Source of the DNA: Pseudomonas reidholzensis | GTDB taxonomy: Bacteria > Pseudomonadota > Gammaproteobacteria > Pseudomonadales > Pseudomonadaceae | Reading direction: 5' to 3' | Length of the DNA: 64,000 nt | Assembly (NCBI RefSeq): GCF_900536025.1 | Contig: NZ_UNOZ01000037.1 | Coordinates: 1 to 64,000, forward strand | Part shown: piece by piece, positions 18,867 through 30,342 of the stretch | Layout of the letters: each line of letters begins with the position of its first letter | Position numbering within the stretch: position 1 is the first letter of the stretch | The notes under the pieces: generated by a model | The model's database searches: none | Seen by the model: the letters and a program-made list of their open reading frames with translations, nothing else | What the model was told of the DNA's origin: nothing | Translations under genes and position numbers: made by a program

Positions 18867-19546
18867 GGTGCGATCTCTTCGGGGGCCTGCGCCGGGCCGA
18901 GGCGATAACCCAGGCCGCGCACGGTCTCGACGATACCGTTGCCGAGCTTGCGCCGCAGGTGATGGATATGGACGTTGAGGGCGTTGCTTTCGACTTCGTC
19001 GCTGAAGCCGTACACGCAGTCCTTGAGTTGCTCGCTGGAGAGCACTCGCCCGGGGTTTTGCAACAAGGCCTGGAGCAGCGCCTGCTCGCGCCGCGACAGG
19101 TCCACCGGCTGGTCGGCCAGGAATGCCTCGCAACTGCTCGGGTCGTAGCGCAATGGCCCGTGCTCGATGAGGTTGACCGCGCGCCCGGCCATGCGCCGCA
19201 GCAACGTGTGCAACCGCGCCGCCAGCTCGCGCAGGTCGAACGGCTTGAGCAGGTAATCGTCGGCCCCGGCCTCGAGCCCCGCGACCCGGTCGGTGATCGC
19301 ATCACGCGCGGTCAGCACCAGCACCGGCAGGCTTTCGCCTTGCTGGCGCAGGCGCCGCAGCAGCTTCAGGCCGTCTTCGTCGGGCAGGCCGAGGTCGAGG
19401 ATCATCACGTCGAACTGCGCGGCCTGGAGCAGCGCCCGCGCGGCCGAAGCGCTGGCCACTCGATCCACGGTCAGGCCCTGGGCGGTGAGGCCGGCGCAGA
19501 TGCCGCTGGCGATCAGGTCGTCGTCCTCGCAGAGCAGTACGTGCAT
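18863..19546 (-). CDS. dsbR: Response regulator DsbR-like (OmpR family)
   Basis: A 227-aa regulator: receiver with acidic DDD at 8-10 and phospho-acceptor Asp51 (ILDLGLPDEDG), Lys in LLKPFDLREL, and a C-terminal winged helix (LSRREQALLQALL, NVHIHHLRRKLG, VRGLGYRLG). It is the first gene of the operon, with the kinase start overlapping its stop (ATGA). Its divergent neighbour is dsbD, and a direct repeat fitting an OmpR-type operator lies between them. Start ATG 19546 is chosen because the receiver fold begins at once; upstream in-frame sequence is intergenic. Confidence 0.88.
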   Translation of the reverse strand: MHVLLCEDDDLIASGICAGLTAQGLTVDRVASASAARALLQAAQFDVMILDLGLPDEDGLKLLRRLRQQGESLPVLVLTARDAITDRVAGLEAGADDYLLKPFDLRELAARLHTLLRRMAGRAVNLIEHGPLRYDPSSCEAFLADQPVDLSRREQALLQALLQNPGRVLSSEQLKDCVYGFSDEVESNALNVHIHHLRRKLGNGIVETVRGLGYRLGPAQAPEEIAP

Positions 19547-19648
19547 GAGATGGGTCTCCAGTGGGGAGTGGATATTGCGACAGGCGATGATTAAGTGAGG
19601 ATTATGTACTACCCCCTCGAATGATGTAGTCCTGTTCCCGATTCGCCG

Positions 19649-19665
19649 GGTTAACTTTCGGTTAA
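19649..19665 (+). promoter_or_regulatory. Candidate DsbR operator (direct repeat)
   Basis: GGTTAA at 19649-19654 and again at 19660-19665, one helical turn (11 bp) apart, inside the 167-bp divergent dsbR-dsbD region. OmpR-family regulators bind such tandem half-sites as head-to-tail dimers. The repeat ends about 48 bp before the dsbD start. Confidence 0.5.
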
Positions 19666-19713
19666 TCAAGTCAGGCCAGCATGGCCACTCACCTGCATTG
19701 CCAAGGCCCAGAC

Positions 19714-21429
19714 ATGCGCGTTTTCCTGATCTTGTTGACCCTCTTCCTGGCTGGCCCGCTCCAGGCCAACCCGTTTGCGGTCAAACCAGACTTCCTGCCC
19801 GTCAATCAGGCCTTCGTGCTCAGCCACGACCGCCTGGCGTCGGGCGAAACGCGCGTGCATTTCCAGATAAAAGACGGCTACTACCTCTATCAGAAGCGCC
19901 TGAAGTTCGACGGCCTGACGCCGGCGCAGCAGCCCGCCCTGCCCGCCGCCCTCAACCACCACGACGAATTTTTCGGTGACAGTGCAATCTACCGCGGCGA
20001 GCTTGAACTGTTGCTGCCGGCTGACGCCAGCGGGCAACTGCGCCTGGGCTGGCAAGGCTGCGCCGATGCCGGCCTGTGCTACCCGCCACAAACCAGCGTC
20101 ATCGACCTCGGCGGCAACCCCGCGGGCAGCACCGAGCAAGCCAGTGACCAGGCGCTGGCCAGTGACCTGCAACAGGCCAACCTGGCCTGGGGCCTGCTGG
20201 CCTTCTTCGGCCTCGGCCTGCTGCTGGCCTTCACCCCGTGCTCGCTGCCGATGCTGCCGATCCTCGCCGGGCTGGTGCTGGGCAACGGCGCCAGTGCCCG
20301 GCGCGGCTGGCTGCTGGCGGGCGTCTACGTGCTGAGCATGGCCCTGGTGTATGCGGGGCTGGGCGTGGTCGCCGCGCTGCTCGGCGCCAGCCTGCAGGCC
20401 TGGTTGCAACAACCCTGGCTGCTGGGCAGCCTGGCCGCGCTGTTCGTGCTGCTGGCGCTGCCAATGTTCGGCGCCTTCGAACTGCAACTGCCGATGGCCC
20501 TGCGCGACCGGCTCGACCGCGCCGGCCAAGCTACCCGCGGCGGCAACCTGTATGGTGCGGCGCTGCTCGGGGCGTTGTCCGGCCTGCTGATGGGCCCGTG
20601 CATGACCGCGCCGCTGGCCGGCGCGCTGCTGTACATCGCCCAGAGCGGCGATGTGCTGCATGGCGCGCTGGTGCTGTTCAGCCTGGGCCTGGGCATGGGC
20701 GTGCCGCTGCTGTTGCTGGTGACCCTGGGCAACCGCTACCTGCCACGCCCAGGCGCGTGGATGAACCGGGTCAAGGGCCTGTTCGGCTTCGTCTTCCTGG
20801 CCATGGCCTTGTATACCGTGCGCGGCCTGCTGCCCGCGCCGCTGCTGCTGGCCCTCAGCGGCAGCTGGCTGATTGCCCTGGCGTGGGCGGCCTGGCCGGC
20901 CCTGCAACGCGTGCCCGCCCTGCGCGCGGTGCCGCTGCTCGGGGCGCTGTGGGGCGGCCTGCTGCTGGTCGGCGCCGCCGCCGGCAGCGCCGACCTGTGG
21001 CAACCCCTGCACCCCTTCACCGGGCCCAGGCCGGCCGCAGCCTTGGCGGCCCATGCCGACGATTCGTTCACCACGGTCAAGCGCCCCGAAGACCTGCAAC
21101 ATGAGCTGCAAGCGGCCAAGGCGCGGGGTCAATGGGTGCTGGTCGACTACTATGCCGACTGGTGCGTGTCGTGCAAGGTGATGGAAGCCAAGGTGTTTGC
21201 CCGCAGCGACGTGCAGGCCAGCCTGGCGGGTGTGCACCTGTTGCGCCTGGACGTCACCGCCGACTCGGCGGCCAGCCGTGAGCTGCTGCAGCGCTACCAG
21301 GTCCCCGGCCCGCCCAGCCTGATCTGGATCGGCCCGGAGGGCGAAGAACGCCGCGCCCGGCGCATCACCGGTGAAGTGGATGCGGCGCAATTCCTCCAAC
21401 ACTGGGCACAGACCAGGAGCCAAGGCTGA
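19714..21429 (+). CDS. dsbD: Thiol:disulfide interchange protein DsbD
   Basis: A 571-aa inner-membrane reductase that carries electrons from cytoplasmic thioredoxin to periplasmic partners. After a signal peptide (MRVFLILLTLFLAGPLQA), the N-terminal alpha domain has GCADAGLCYPP with its cysteine pair. The eight-helix beta domain contains FTPCSLPMLPILAG and the second cysteine in MGPCMTAPLAG. The C-terminal thioredoxin-like gamma domain has the CVSC motif in YADWCVSCK. Its genomic partners (TlpA-like protein and DsbG) are the likely clients. The stop overlaps the next start (TGATG). Confidence 0.93.
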   Translation: MRVFLILLTLFLAGPLQANPFAVKPDFLPVNQAFVLSHDRLASGETRVHFQIKDGYYLYQKRLKFDGLTPAQQPALPAALNHHDEFFGDSAIYRGELELLLPADASGQLRLGWQGCADAGLCYPPQTSVIDLGGNPAGSTEQASDQALASDLQQANLAWGLLAFFGLGLLLAFTPCSLPMLPILAGLVLGNGASARRGWLLAGVYVLSMALVYAGLGVVAALLGASLQAWLQQPWLLGSLAALFVLLALPMFGAFELQLPMALRDRLDRAGQATRGGNLYGAALLGALSGLLMGPCMTAPLAGALLYIAQSGDVLHGALVLFSLGLGMGVPLLLLVTLGNRYLPRPGAWMNRVKGLFGFVFLAMALYTVRGLLPAPLLLALSGSWLIALAWAAWPALQRVPALRAVPLLGALWGGLLLVGAAAGSADLWQPLHPFTGPRPAAALAAHADDSFTTVKRPEDLQHELQAAKARGQWVLVDYYADWCVSCKVMEAKVFARSDVQASLAGVHLLRLDVTADSAASRELLQRYQVPGPPSLIWIGPEGEERRARRITGEVDAAQFLQHWAQTRSQG

Positions 21430-22265
21430 TGCTGACCGTGACCCTCGGCCCCCTGACCATGGCCCTCAACCACCTGCTGTTGCTCGCCGCACTGGGCATT
21501 GCCTGCGGGGTGGGCTGGTGGGTCGCAAGGCGCGGAGGTGAAAGCCCGGAGTCGGCCTTGTTCAACCTGTTCCTGCTGGGTGTGCTGGGTGCCCGCCTGG
21601 GCTTCGTCCTGGCCTACTGGCCGATGTACCGCGACGAGCCGCTGCAGATCATCGACATCCGAGATGGCGGCTTTCTGCTCTGGGGCGGCCTGCTGGCGAT
21701 CGTGCTGGGCACGCTGTGGCAGGGCTGGCGTCAGCCCGGGCTGCGGCGGCCGCTGGGTTGGGCGTTGGCCAGTGGCGCGCTGTTCTGGATCCTCGCCAGC
21801 CTGGGCAGCCACCTGTACAGCAAGGGCACCGAGCTGCCGGACCTGACCCTGCGCACCGCCAGCGGTCAATCCATGGCCCTGCACGACTACCGGGGCAAAC
21901 CGCTGGTGATCAATATCTGGGCGACCTGGTGCCCGCCGTGCCGCCGCGAGATGCCGGTGCTGCAACAGGCGCAGCACGACTATCCCCACGTCACCTTCCT
22001 GTTCGTCAACCAGGGCGAGACCCCGGAGAACGTCAGCACCTTTCTCGCCACCACCGGCCTGAGCCTGACCCACGTGCTGTTCGACGGCGCAGGCCAACTG
22101 GCCCAGCGGGTCGGCTCCATGGCGCTACCCACCACCCTGTTCTACAACGCCGAGGGGCGCCTGGTCGGCAGCCACCTGGGCGAACTGTCGCGCGCCAGCC
22201 TGCGCCACGCCCTGGAACCCTTCGATCGGGCAGCCGCGCCCGCCTCCGCCGCACAAGGAAACTGA
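21429..22265 (+). CDS. TlpA/DsbE-like thioredoxin with an Lgt-like membrane domain
   Basis: 278 aa. Residues about 136-265 are a periplasmic TlpA-type thioredoxin domain with active site WCPPC (Cys168, Cys171) and the cis-Pro loop MALPTT. The N-terminal 125 residues hold about four membrane helices. They resemble the first part of prolipoprotein diacylglyceryl transferase: GARLGFVLAYW and DGGFLLWGGLLAIV parallel the Lgt motifs GGRIGYVLFYN and GGMSFHGGLIGVI. The Lgt catalytic His is replaced by Trp and the rest of Lgt is missing, so lipid transfer is not expected. Probably a membrane-tethered reductase charged by DsbD, in operon with dsbD and dsbG. Confidence 0.85.
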   Translation: MLTVTLGPLTMALNHLLLLAALGIACGVGWWVARRGGESPESALFNLFLLGVLGARLGFVLAYWPMYRDEPLQIIDIRDGGFLLWGGLLAIVLGTLWQGWRQPGLRRPLGWALASGALFWILASLGSHLYSKGTELPDLTLRTASGQSMALHDYRGKPLVINIWATWCPPCRREMPVLQQAQHDYPHVTFLFVNQGETPENVSTFLATTGLSLTHVLFDGAGQLAQRVGSMALPTTLFYNAEGRLVGSHLGELSRASLRHALEPFDRAAAPASAAQGN

Positions 22266-22266
22266 C

Positions 22267-23025
22267 ATGCGCTTGAATGCACTCGTGCCCCTGACCCTTG
22301 CCCTGCTGGCCGCTCCCCCGCTGCAGGCAGAAACGCTGCCCAAGGCGATCCAGCAGCTGCAAGCCAAAGGTGCTGTGATCAAGGGTAGTTTCGATGCCCC
22401 CAACGGCCTGCGCGGCTATGCCGCCGAGTACCAGAACAACGGCCTCGCCCTGTACCTGACCGCCGATGGCAAGCATGTGCTGGTCGGCAGCCTGTTCGAC
22501 GAACAGGGCCAGGACCTCAGCGCCGAGCCATTGGAGAAGCTGGTGTATGCGCCGATGAGCAAAGCGGTCTGGGCGAAGCTCGACAACAGCGCGTTCATCA
22601 GCGACGGCAAGGCCGACGCCCCGCGCACGCTGTACGTGTTCAGCGACCCCAACTGCCCGTACTGCAACCTGTTCTGGCAGCAGGCGCGGCCGTGGGTCGA
22701 GTCGGGCAAGGTGCAGTTGCGCCATATCATGGTCGGCATCATTCGCGAGGACAGCCCCGGCAAATCCGCCGCCCTGCTCGCCGCCAAGGACCCAGCCAAG
22801 GCCCTCCAGCAACACGAGCAGGCGGGCAAGGCGAGCACGCTCAAGGCGCTCGACACGATCCCTGCGCAGGTCCAGCAAAAGCTCGACAGCAACATGGCGC
22901 TGATGGAGGAACTGGGCCTGGCGGCGACGCCGGCGATCTTCTACCTGGACGAGCAAGGCCGCCTGCAGAACCAGCAAGGCGCGCCGCAGCCCGAAATGCT
23001 CGGCAAGATTCTCGGCAAGCGCTGA
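22267..23025 (+). CDS. dsbG: Thiol:disulfide isomerase DsbG
   Basis: A 252-aa periplasmic protein. The signal peptide is residues 1-21, followed by an N-terminal dimerisation domain (about 22-90) and a thioredoxin-like domain with CPYC (Cys130, Cys133) and a Thr-Pro cis loop (AATPAIFY). DsbG protects single cysteines from sulfenylation and isomerises disulfides, kept reduced by DsbD. It starts one base after the TGA of the preceding gene and is the last gene of the operon. Confidence 0.92.
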   Translation: MRLNALVPLTLALLAAPPLQAETLPKAIQQLQAKGAVIKGSFDAPNGLRGYAAEYQNNGLALYLTADGKHVLVGSLFDEQGQDLSAEPLEKLVYAPMSKAVWAKLDNSAFISDGKADAPRTLYVFSDPNCPYCNLFWQQARPWVESGKVQLRHIMVGIIREDSPGKSAALLAAKDPAKALQQHEQAGKASTLKALDTIPAQVQQKLDSNMALMEELGLAATPAIFYLDEQGRLQNQQGAPQPEMLGKILGKR

Positions 23026-23059
23026 CGGCACCTGGGCTGCCGGGCAGCCCCGTCCAGGC

Positions 23060-24130
23060 TCAGCCGTTACGCGGCTTGAGGTCCAGCCGGCGCAGGTGGC
23101 AGGTCACTTCCTCACGGTCGTGGTAGAGCTGCTTGCAGGCAATCGACACCTTGATCTTGCGCGCCTTGAACCCGGCCTCGATGCGGTCGAGCAGACGGCG
23201 CACTTCGGCGTAGCGCTGCTTCATCGGCAACTTCAGGTTGACCACCGCCTCGCGGCACAGGCCTTCGCCCAGCCAGGTCTCGATCAGCGCCGCACTGCGC
23301 GCCGGCTTCTCGACGATGTCGCAGACCATCCAGTCGACGGTCTGTTTCGGCTGCCAGGTAAAGCCATCGGCCATCAGGTGCTGGACCAGGCCGGTGTCCA
23401 TCAGGCTTTCGGCCATCGGGCCGTTGTCGATGGCGGTGACCAGCATGCCGCGCTTGACCAGCTGGTAGGTCCAGCCGCCCGGCGATGCACCGAGGTCGAC
23501 GCCGGTCATGTCGTCGTGCAGGCGCTGCTCCCATTGATCACGCGGGATGAACTGGTGCCAGGCTTCTTCCAGCTTGAGGGTCGAACGGCTCGGCGCCTCA
23601 CGGGGGAATTTCAGGCGCGGAATGCCCATCGGCCACAACGCCGAGTTGTGCGCCTCGGCGAAGCCGACAAACACCCGCCGGCCACTGATGAAGCTCAGCA
23701 GCAGGCGCGGCCGAGTGGCGTCCTCGACCAGCCGCCCGGCCTTTTCCAGGGCCTTGCGCAGGGGCACTTCGAACTTGCGGCAAAAAGTCGAGAGCTCCTT
23801 GCCGTCGTTGCTGTCGAGCACTTCCAGCCAGAGGCTGCCCGCCACCGGGGCATCGGCCAGGTAGTCGAGCAGCACGCTGATGCGGTCTGTCTCCGGCAGT
23901 TCGACATAGGCCCCGCGCGCCCATTGGCGCGGGAAGATCAACTGGGCGAAGCGCAGTTCACGCATCAGGCGCGCGGCACCGTCCGGCTCACTGCAGACGA
24001 ATTCGGCGCTGGCGCTCTGCGGCTTGCCTTTGGCGTAGCCGGCAACATTCAGGCGGGCGGCGTGTTCGCTGATTTCGGCGCAGACCTCGCCCTCGAAACC
24101 GGGCCGGCAATGCATGAACAGGGTATTCAT
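23060..24130 (-). CDS. rlmM: 23S rRNA 2'-O-ribose methyltransferase RlmM
   Basis: A 356-aa enzyme that methylates C2498 of 23S rRNA. It has an N-terminal THUMP-like domain and a C-terminal Rossmann methyltransferase with SAM motif GVDLGASPGGWTYQLV. Catalytic lysine and aspartate lie in the segments around WMVCDIVEKPA and VVNLKLPMK (a K-D-K-E set of the RrmJ-like family). The start MNTLFMHCRPGFEGE matches the family. It diverges from acnA. Confidence 0.93.
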   Translation of the reverse strand: MNTLFMHCRPGFEGEVCAEISEHAARLNVAGYAKGKPQSASAEFVCSEPDGAARLMRELRFAQLIFPRQWARGAYVELPETDRISVLLDYLADAPVAGSLWLEVLDSNDGKELSTFCRKFEVPLRKALEKAGRLVEDATRPRLLLSFISGRRVFVGFAEAHNSALWPMGIPRLKFPREAPSRSTLKLEEAWHQFIPRDQWEQRLHDDMTGVDLGASPGGWTYQLVKRGMLVTAIDNGPMAESLMDTGLVQHLMADGFTWQPKQTVDWMVCDIVEKPARSAALIETWLGEGLCREAVVNLKLPMKQRYAEVRRLLDRIEAGFKARKIKVSIACKQLYHDREEVTCHLRRLDLKPRNG

Positions 24131-24374
24131 TGTTTACTCCACATCGCTGGCGCGGACCGCCAGCCTTGATCCAGCGCACGTCACGCGCCGGCAGGGCGGG
24201 GATGATAAAGGAAGATCGGAACCAGCGACACGCCCCGCCTGTCCAGTACTGGGTCAGGGCCGGCAAATCGGTTCTAACCTGACCACTCAGCCAAGGTCCG
24301 TACCGTGCGGACCCCACAGAGCGGTGACACCGGCATTCACGAGAGGCCGGGCACCGGCGCAGAAGGAGTTGGCA

Positions 24375-27116
<2,742 letters not shown>

Positions 27117-27197
27117 TCATCAGCCGATAGCCCTGGTGTCCTGCGCCTTGCGGGATGAGTCCAAGCCTGCATCGGATTCATCCTGCACAGGTTTACC

Positions 27198-27968
27198 ATG
27201 TTCAAGCACCGCTGGACCCTTCTCCTCGCCGCCGGCTATTGCCTGGCCCTGGCCTATGGCAAGCTCACCCTGCCGGCACTGCCGACCTTTATCGCGCTGG
27301 GCGGCGCGGCGCTGCTGGCAACCCGGATCAAGCGCTGGCAGCGCATCAGCGGCCATTTGCTGTTCGCCCTCCTGGCCGTGCCTCTGGCGTCGCACTGGCT
27401 GCCTGGGTTCCACAACGCCAAGGTGATCGAGCAGGCGGTGTTCAGCGCAGGCGCCCTGCCCTTCACGATGTCACTGAACCTGGACAAACCGCTGATCGGC
27501 TTCTGGCTGCTGGGGGCCTGCCCGTGGATCATTGCCCAGCGCAGCGCCAAGCGCGCCTCGCTGCTGCTGCTGATCGTGCCGTTGACCCTGGCGACCTGCC
27601 TCGGCGGCGCCTGGTCGCTGGGCCTGATCGGCTGGGCGGCGAAATGGCCAGAGCAGGCCTGGCTGTGGCTGGCCAACAACCTGCTGCTGGTGAGCCTGAC
27701 CGAAGAGCTGCTGTTCCGTGGTTACCTGCAGGGCGGCCTGCAGCGGCTGTTCGGCCATGACAGCCTGGCCCTGCTGGGCGCCGCGCTGCTGTTCGGCCTG
27801 GCGCACCTGGGTGGCGGCTGGCAGTGGGCGCTAGTGGCCGGCCTGGCCGGGATTGGCTACGGCCTGGCTTACCGGTACGGCGGGCTGGGGGCGGCGGTGT
27901 CGTGCCATTTCGGGATCAACCTGGTGCATTTTGCCGGCTTCAGCTACCCGATGCTGGCTGTCACCTGA
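27198..27968 (+). CDS. CPBP-family intramembrane glutamic protease
   Basis: A 256-aa polytopic membrane protein (about seven or eight hydrophobic segments). Three catalytic-site motifs of the CPBP/Abi family are intact: EELLFRGYLQ (double Glu plus Arg), FGLAHLG (His) and CHFGINLVHF (His and Asn). Related proteases cleave membrane-embedded substrates, including CAAX-processed and bacteriocin-immunity proteins. It lies between acnA (82 bp upstream) and the aer-like gene, with no clear functional link. Substrate unknown. Confidence 0.87.
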   Translation: MFKHRWTLLLAAGYCLALAYGKLTLPALPTFIALGGAALLATRIKRWQRISGHLLFALLAVPLASHWLPGFHNAKVIEQAVFSAGALPFTMSLNLDKPLIGFWLLGACPWIIAQRSAKRASLLLLIVPLTLATCLGGAWSLGLIGWAAKWPEQAWLWLANNLLLVSLTEELLFRGYLQGGLQRLFGHDSLALLGAALLFGLAHLGGGWQWALVAGLAGIGYGLAYRYGGLGAAVSCHFGINLVHFAGFSYPMLAVT

Positions 27969-28079
27969 ACAATCCGTCATGATCCGACTCGTGCGTCACT
28001 TAACGGTAATTAAACGGAAACATTGCTGCCATCTGCGGCGAAACGCCGGGCCCACTAGCCTAATTGAGTCGGGCCAGCC

Positions 28080-28120
28080 TTGCCCCCGATCAAGCAACTT
28101 AAATAATCATTCAATATAAC
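28080..28120 (+). promoter_or_regulatory. Candidate ANR-dependent promoter of the aer-like gene
   Basis: TTGCC-CCCG-ATCAA (28080-28093) matches the FNR/ANR box TTGAT-N4-ATCAA at eight of ten positions. A -10 element TATAAC lies at 28115-28120. With transcription starting near 28128 the box is centred at about -41.5, the class II activation position. Confidence 0.6.
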
Positions 28121-28167
28121 CAGAGGCTTGCCGATACCCATCGAAAGCCTTGCGGATCTGACGAGCC

Positions 28168-29733
28168 ATGCGTAACAACCAACCGATTACCCAGAGAGAA
28201 CGGACTTTCCCTGCACAACAGCGGTTGATCTCCACCACCAACGCCAAGGGTGTGATCACTTACTGCAACGATGCGTTCATCGAAATCAGTGGTTTCTCGC
28301 GCGAGGAACTGACGGGCGTCGCGCACAACCTGGTGCGTCACCCCGATGTGCCGCCTGCGGTGTTCGCCCACATGTGGCAGACCCTCAAGCAAGGCCTGCC
28401 ATGGATGGGCATCGTCAAGAACCGTTGCAAGAACGGCGATCACTACTGGGTCAACGCCTATGTAACGCCGGTCTTCGATAACAATCAGGTGGTGGGCTAC
28501 GAGTCGGTGCGGGTCAAGCCGACCGCCGAGCAGATCCGCCGCGCCGAAGCCTTGTACCAGCGCCTCAACCAGGGCAAGACGGCCGTGCCGCGTCGCGACC
28601 AGTGGCTGCCGGTGCTGCAGGACTGGCTGCCGTTCATCCTGATCAGCCAGGTGGGTTTCCTGATCGGCAACTGGCTGGGCCATTCGTGGGGCTTCGCCTT
28701 GGCTGCGGGCCTGTCGGTGCCGCTTGGCCTGCTCGGCCTGAGCTGGCAGCAGCGCGGGCTCAAGCGCCTGCTGCGCCTGGCTGAACAGACCACCTCCGAC
28801 CCGTTGATCGCGCAGATGTACACCGACAGCCGGGGTGTCCAGGCGCGCCTGGAAATGGCCATGCTCAGCCAGGACGCGCGGATGAAGACCTGCCTGACGC
28901 GCCTGCAGGACAGCGCCGAACACCTCAGTGACCAGGCGCGTCAGTCCGACACCCTGGCCCACCAGAGCTCTTCGGGCCTGGAGCGTCAGCGGGTGGAGAC
29001 CGAACAGGTGGCTGCGGCCGTCAACCAGATGGCCGCCACCACCCAGGAAGTCGCCAACCACGTGCAGCGCACCGCCGATGCCACCCAGGAAGCCAACCGC
29101 CTGACCAGCCAGGGGCGGCAGATCGCCGGTGAAACCCGCGATGCCATCGCGCGCCTGTCGACGGCGGTGGGTGAGACGGGCCTGACCGTGACCCAATTGG
29201 CCAAGGACAGTGACGAGATCGGTGGTGTGGTCGATGTGATCAAGGGGATCGCCGACCAGACCAACCTGCTGGCGCTGAACGCCGCGATCGAGGCGGCCCG
29301 CGCGGGTGAGATGGGCCGTGGTTTCGCGGTGGTGGCCGATGAAGTGCGGCAGTTGGCCCAGCGCACTGCCGAGTCGACGGGGCAGATCCACACGCTGATC
29401 GCCAAGCTGCAGCAAACCGCGAGCAATGCCGTGCTGACCATGGAGAGTGGCCGGCGCCAGGCTCAGGAAGGTGTCGAGCGGGTCATGGAGGCCGACCAGG
29501 CGTTGGTGGGGATCAGCGAAGCGGTGGCCAACATCACCGACATGACCACGCAGATCGCGGCGGCCACTGAAGAGCAGACAGCGGTGGCGGACGAGATCAG
29601 CCGTAACATCAGTACCATCGCCGATTTGGCGGATCAGACGGCGGAGCAGGCGCAACATTCGGCGTTGCTCAGCGAGGAGCTGACGAGTACGGCTGGGACG
29701 CAATATGCGTTGGTTGAGCGGTTTAACCGCTGA
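28168..29733 (+). CDS. aer: Aerotaxis receptor (Aer-like, PAS-containing chemoreceptor)
   Basis: A 521-aa receptor lacking a periplasmic domain. The N-terminal PAS domain (about 10-120; ITYCNDAFIEISGFSREEL, GDHYWVNAYVTPV) is the FAD-binding redox sensor in Aer. Residues about 150-190 form a hydrophobic hairpin membrane anchor. A signalling domain follows with tip NAAIEAARAGEMGRGFAVVA. It steers cells by respiratory redox state. Pseudomonads have several Aer paralogues; this one has the acnA-linked position of the aer gene in P. aeruginosa and P. putida. Confidence 0.9.
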   Translation: MRNNQPITQRERTFPAQQRLISTTNAKGVITYCNDAFIEISGFSREELTGVAHNLVRHPDVPPAVFAHMWQTLKQGLPWMGIVKNRCKNGDHYWVNAYVTPVFDNNQVVGYESVRVKPTAEQIRRAEALYQRLNQGKTAVPRRDQWLPVLQDWLPFILISQVGFLIGNWLGHSWGFALAAGLSVPLGLLGLSWQQRGLKRLLRLAEQTTSDPLIAQMYTDSRGVQARLEMAMLSQDARMKTCLTRLQDSAEHLSDQARQSDTLAHQSSSGLERQRVETEQVAAAVNQMAATTQEVANHVQRTADATQEANRLTSQGRQIAGETRDAIARLSTAVGETGLTVTQLAKDSDEIGGVVDVIKGIADQTNLLALNAAIEAARAGEMGRGFAVVADEVRQLAQRTAESTGQIHTLIAKLQQTASNAVLTMESGRRQAQEGVERVMEADQALVGISEAVANITDMTTQIAAATEEQTAVADEISRNISTIADLADQTAEQAQHSALLSEELTSTAGTQYALVERFNR

Positions 29734-29740
29734 AGCTGAA

Positions 29741-29769
29741 ACGGCGCCCTTCGAGGCGCCGTTTTTTTT
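29741..29769 (+). terminator. Rho-independent terminator of the aer-like gene
   Basis: ACGGCGCC (29741-29748) pairs with GGCGCCGT (29755-29762) around CTTCGA, followed by a run of T. Three tandem GGGCTT units follow it. Confidence 0.9.
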
Positions 29770-30112
29770 GGGCTTGGGCTTGGGCTTGCAGATCGTGGGC
29801 TTATCCATTGGATGCAGTGGCGCTAATGGCCCCTTCCGCCCTTACGGCGGGTCACTTTTTTTCTTGGAAAAAAGTAACCAAAAACCGCCGGCTCCCACAT
29901 ACGGCCCTCCGCTGCGCTGCGGGTTCCCTCACTCCGGCCTTGCTCCCGCGTGGACCGGGCTGCAGGGGCCTTCCTGGCCCGCAGCCCTTGCCGGCCTTCC
30001 TGGCCGTCACCCCGCTCCGCAAGACCTCCGTTCGGCCTCCTGAGGTCGCCAAGTTACGGGTGGCGCCTGGGCTGGCGTTATCTTCGACAGTGGCAATTGT
30101 GGTGGATAGCTT

Positions 30113-30206
30113 GGCCTCTTCGCGGGTAAACCCGCTCCCACAGGGACCGCAGTGGCCTTACAGTCAGCAGAGAACCTGTGGGAGCGGGTTTACCCGCGAA
30201 GAGGCC
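30113..30206. repeat. REP pair (REPIN)
   Basis: REP copies 30113-30145 and 30175-30206 in inverted orientation; each has GTGGGAGCGGGTTTACCCGCG flanked by AAGAGGCC. The sequence variant matches the pair at 63929-64000 and differs from the one at 9855-9966. Confidence 0.9.
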
Positions 30207-30284
30207 GGAACTGCCAATGCACATTCTGGCGCTGACGCGCTGTACCGCCCTTATAAAGCAGCGAGAGCGCAGCGATTCGCCAGC

Positions 30285-30342
30285 CGTTGACCTGGCCCTT
30301 GATCTGGCCGTTGATCTTGATCTGGCTTGTGATCTTGATCTA
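30285..30342 (+). repeat. Short degenerate tandem repeat
   Basis: About five imperfect copies of a 9-14 bp unit built on TTGATCTGGC / TTGATCT, between the REPIN and the right middle arm. It is non-coding as far as I can tell. Confidence 0.6.
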
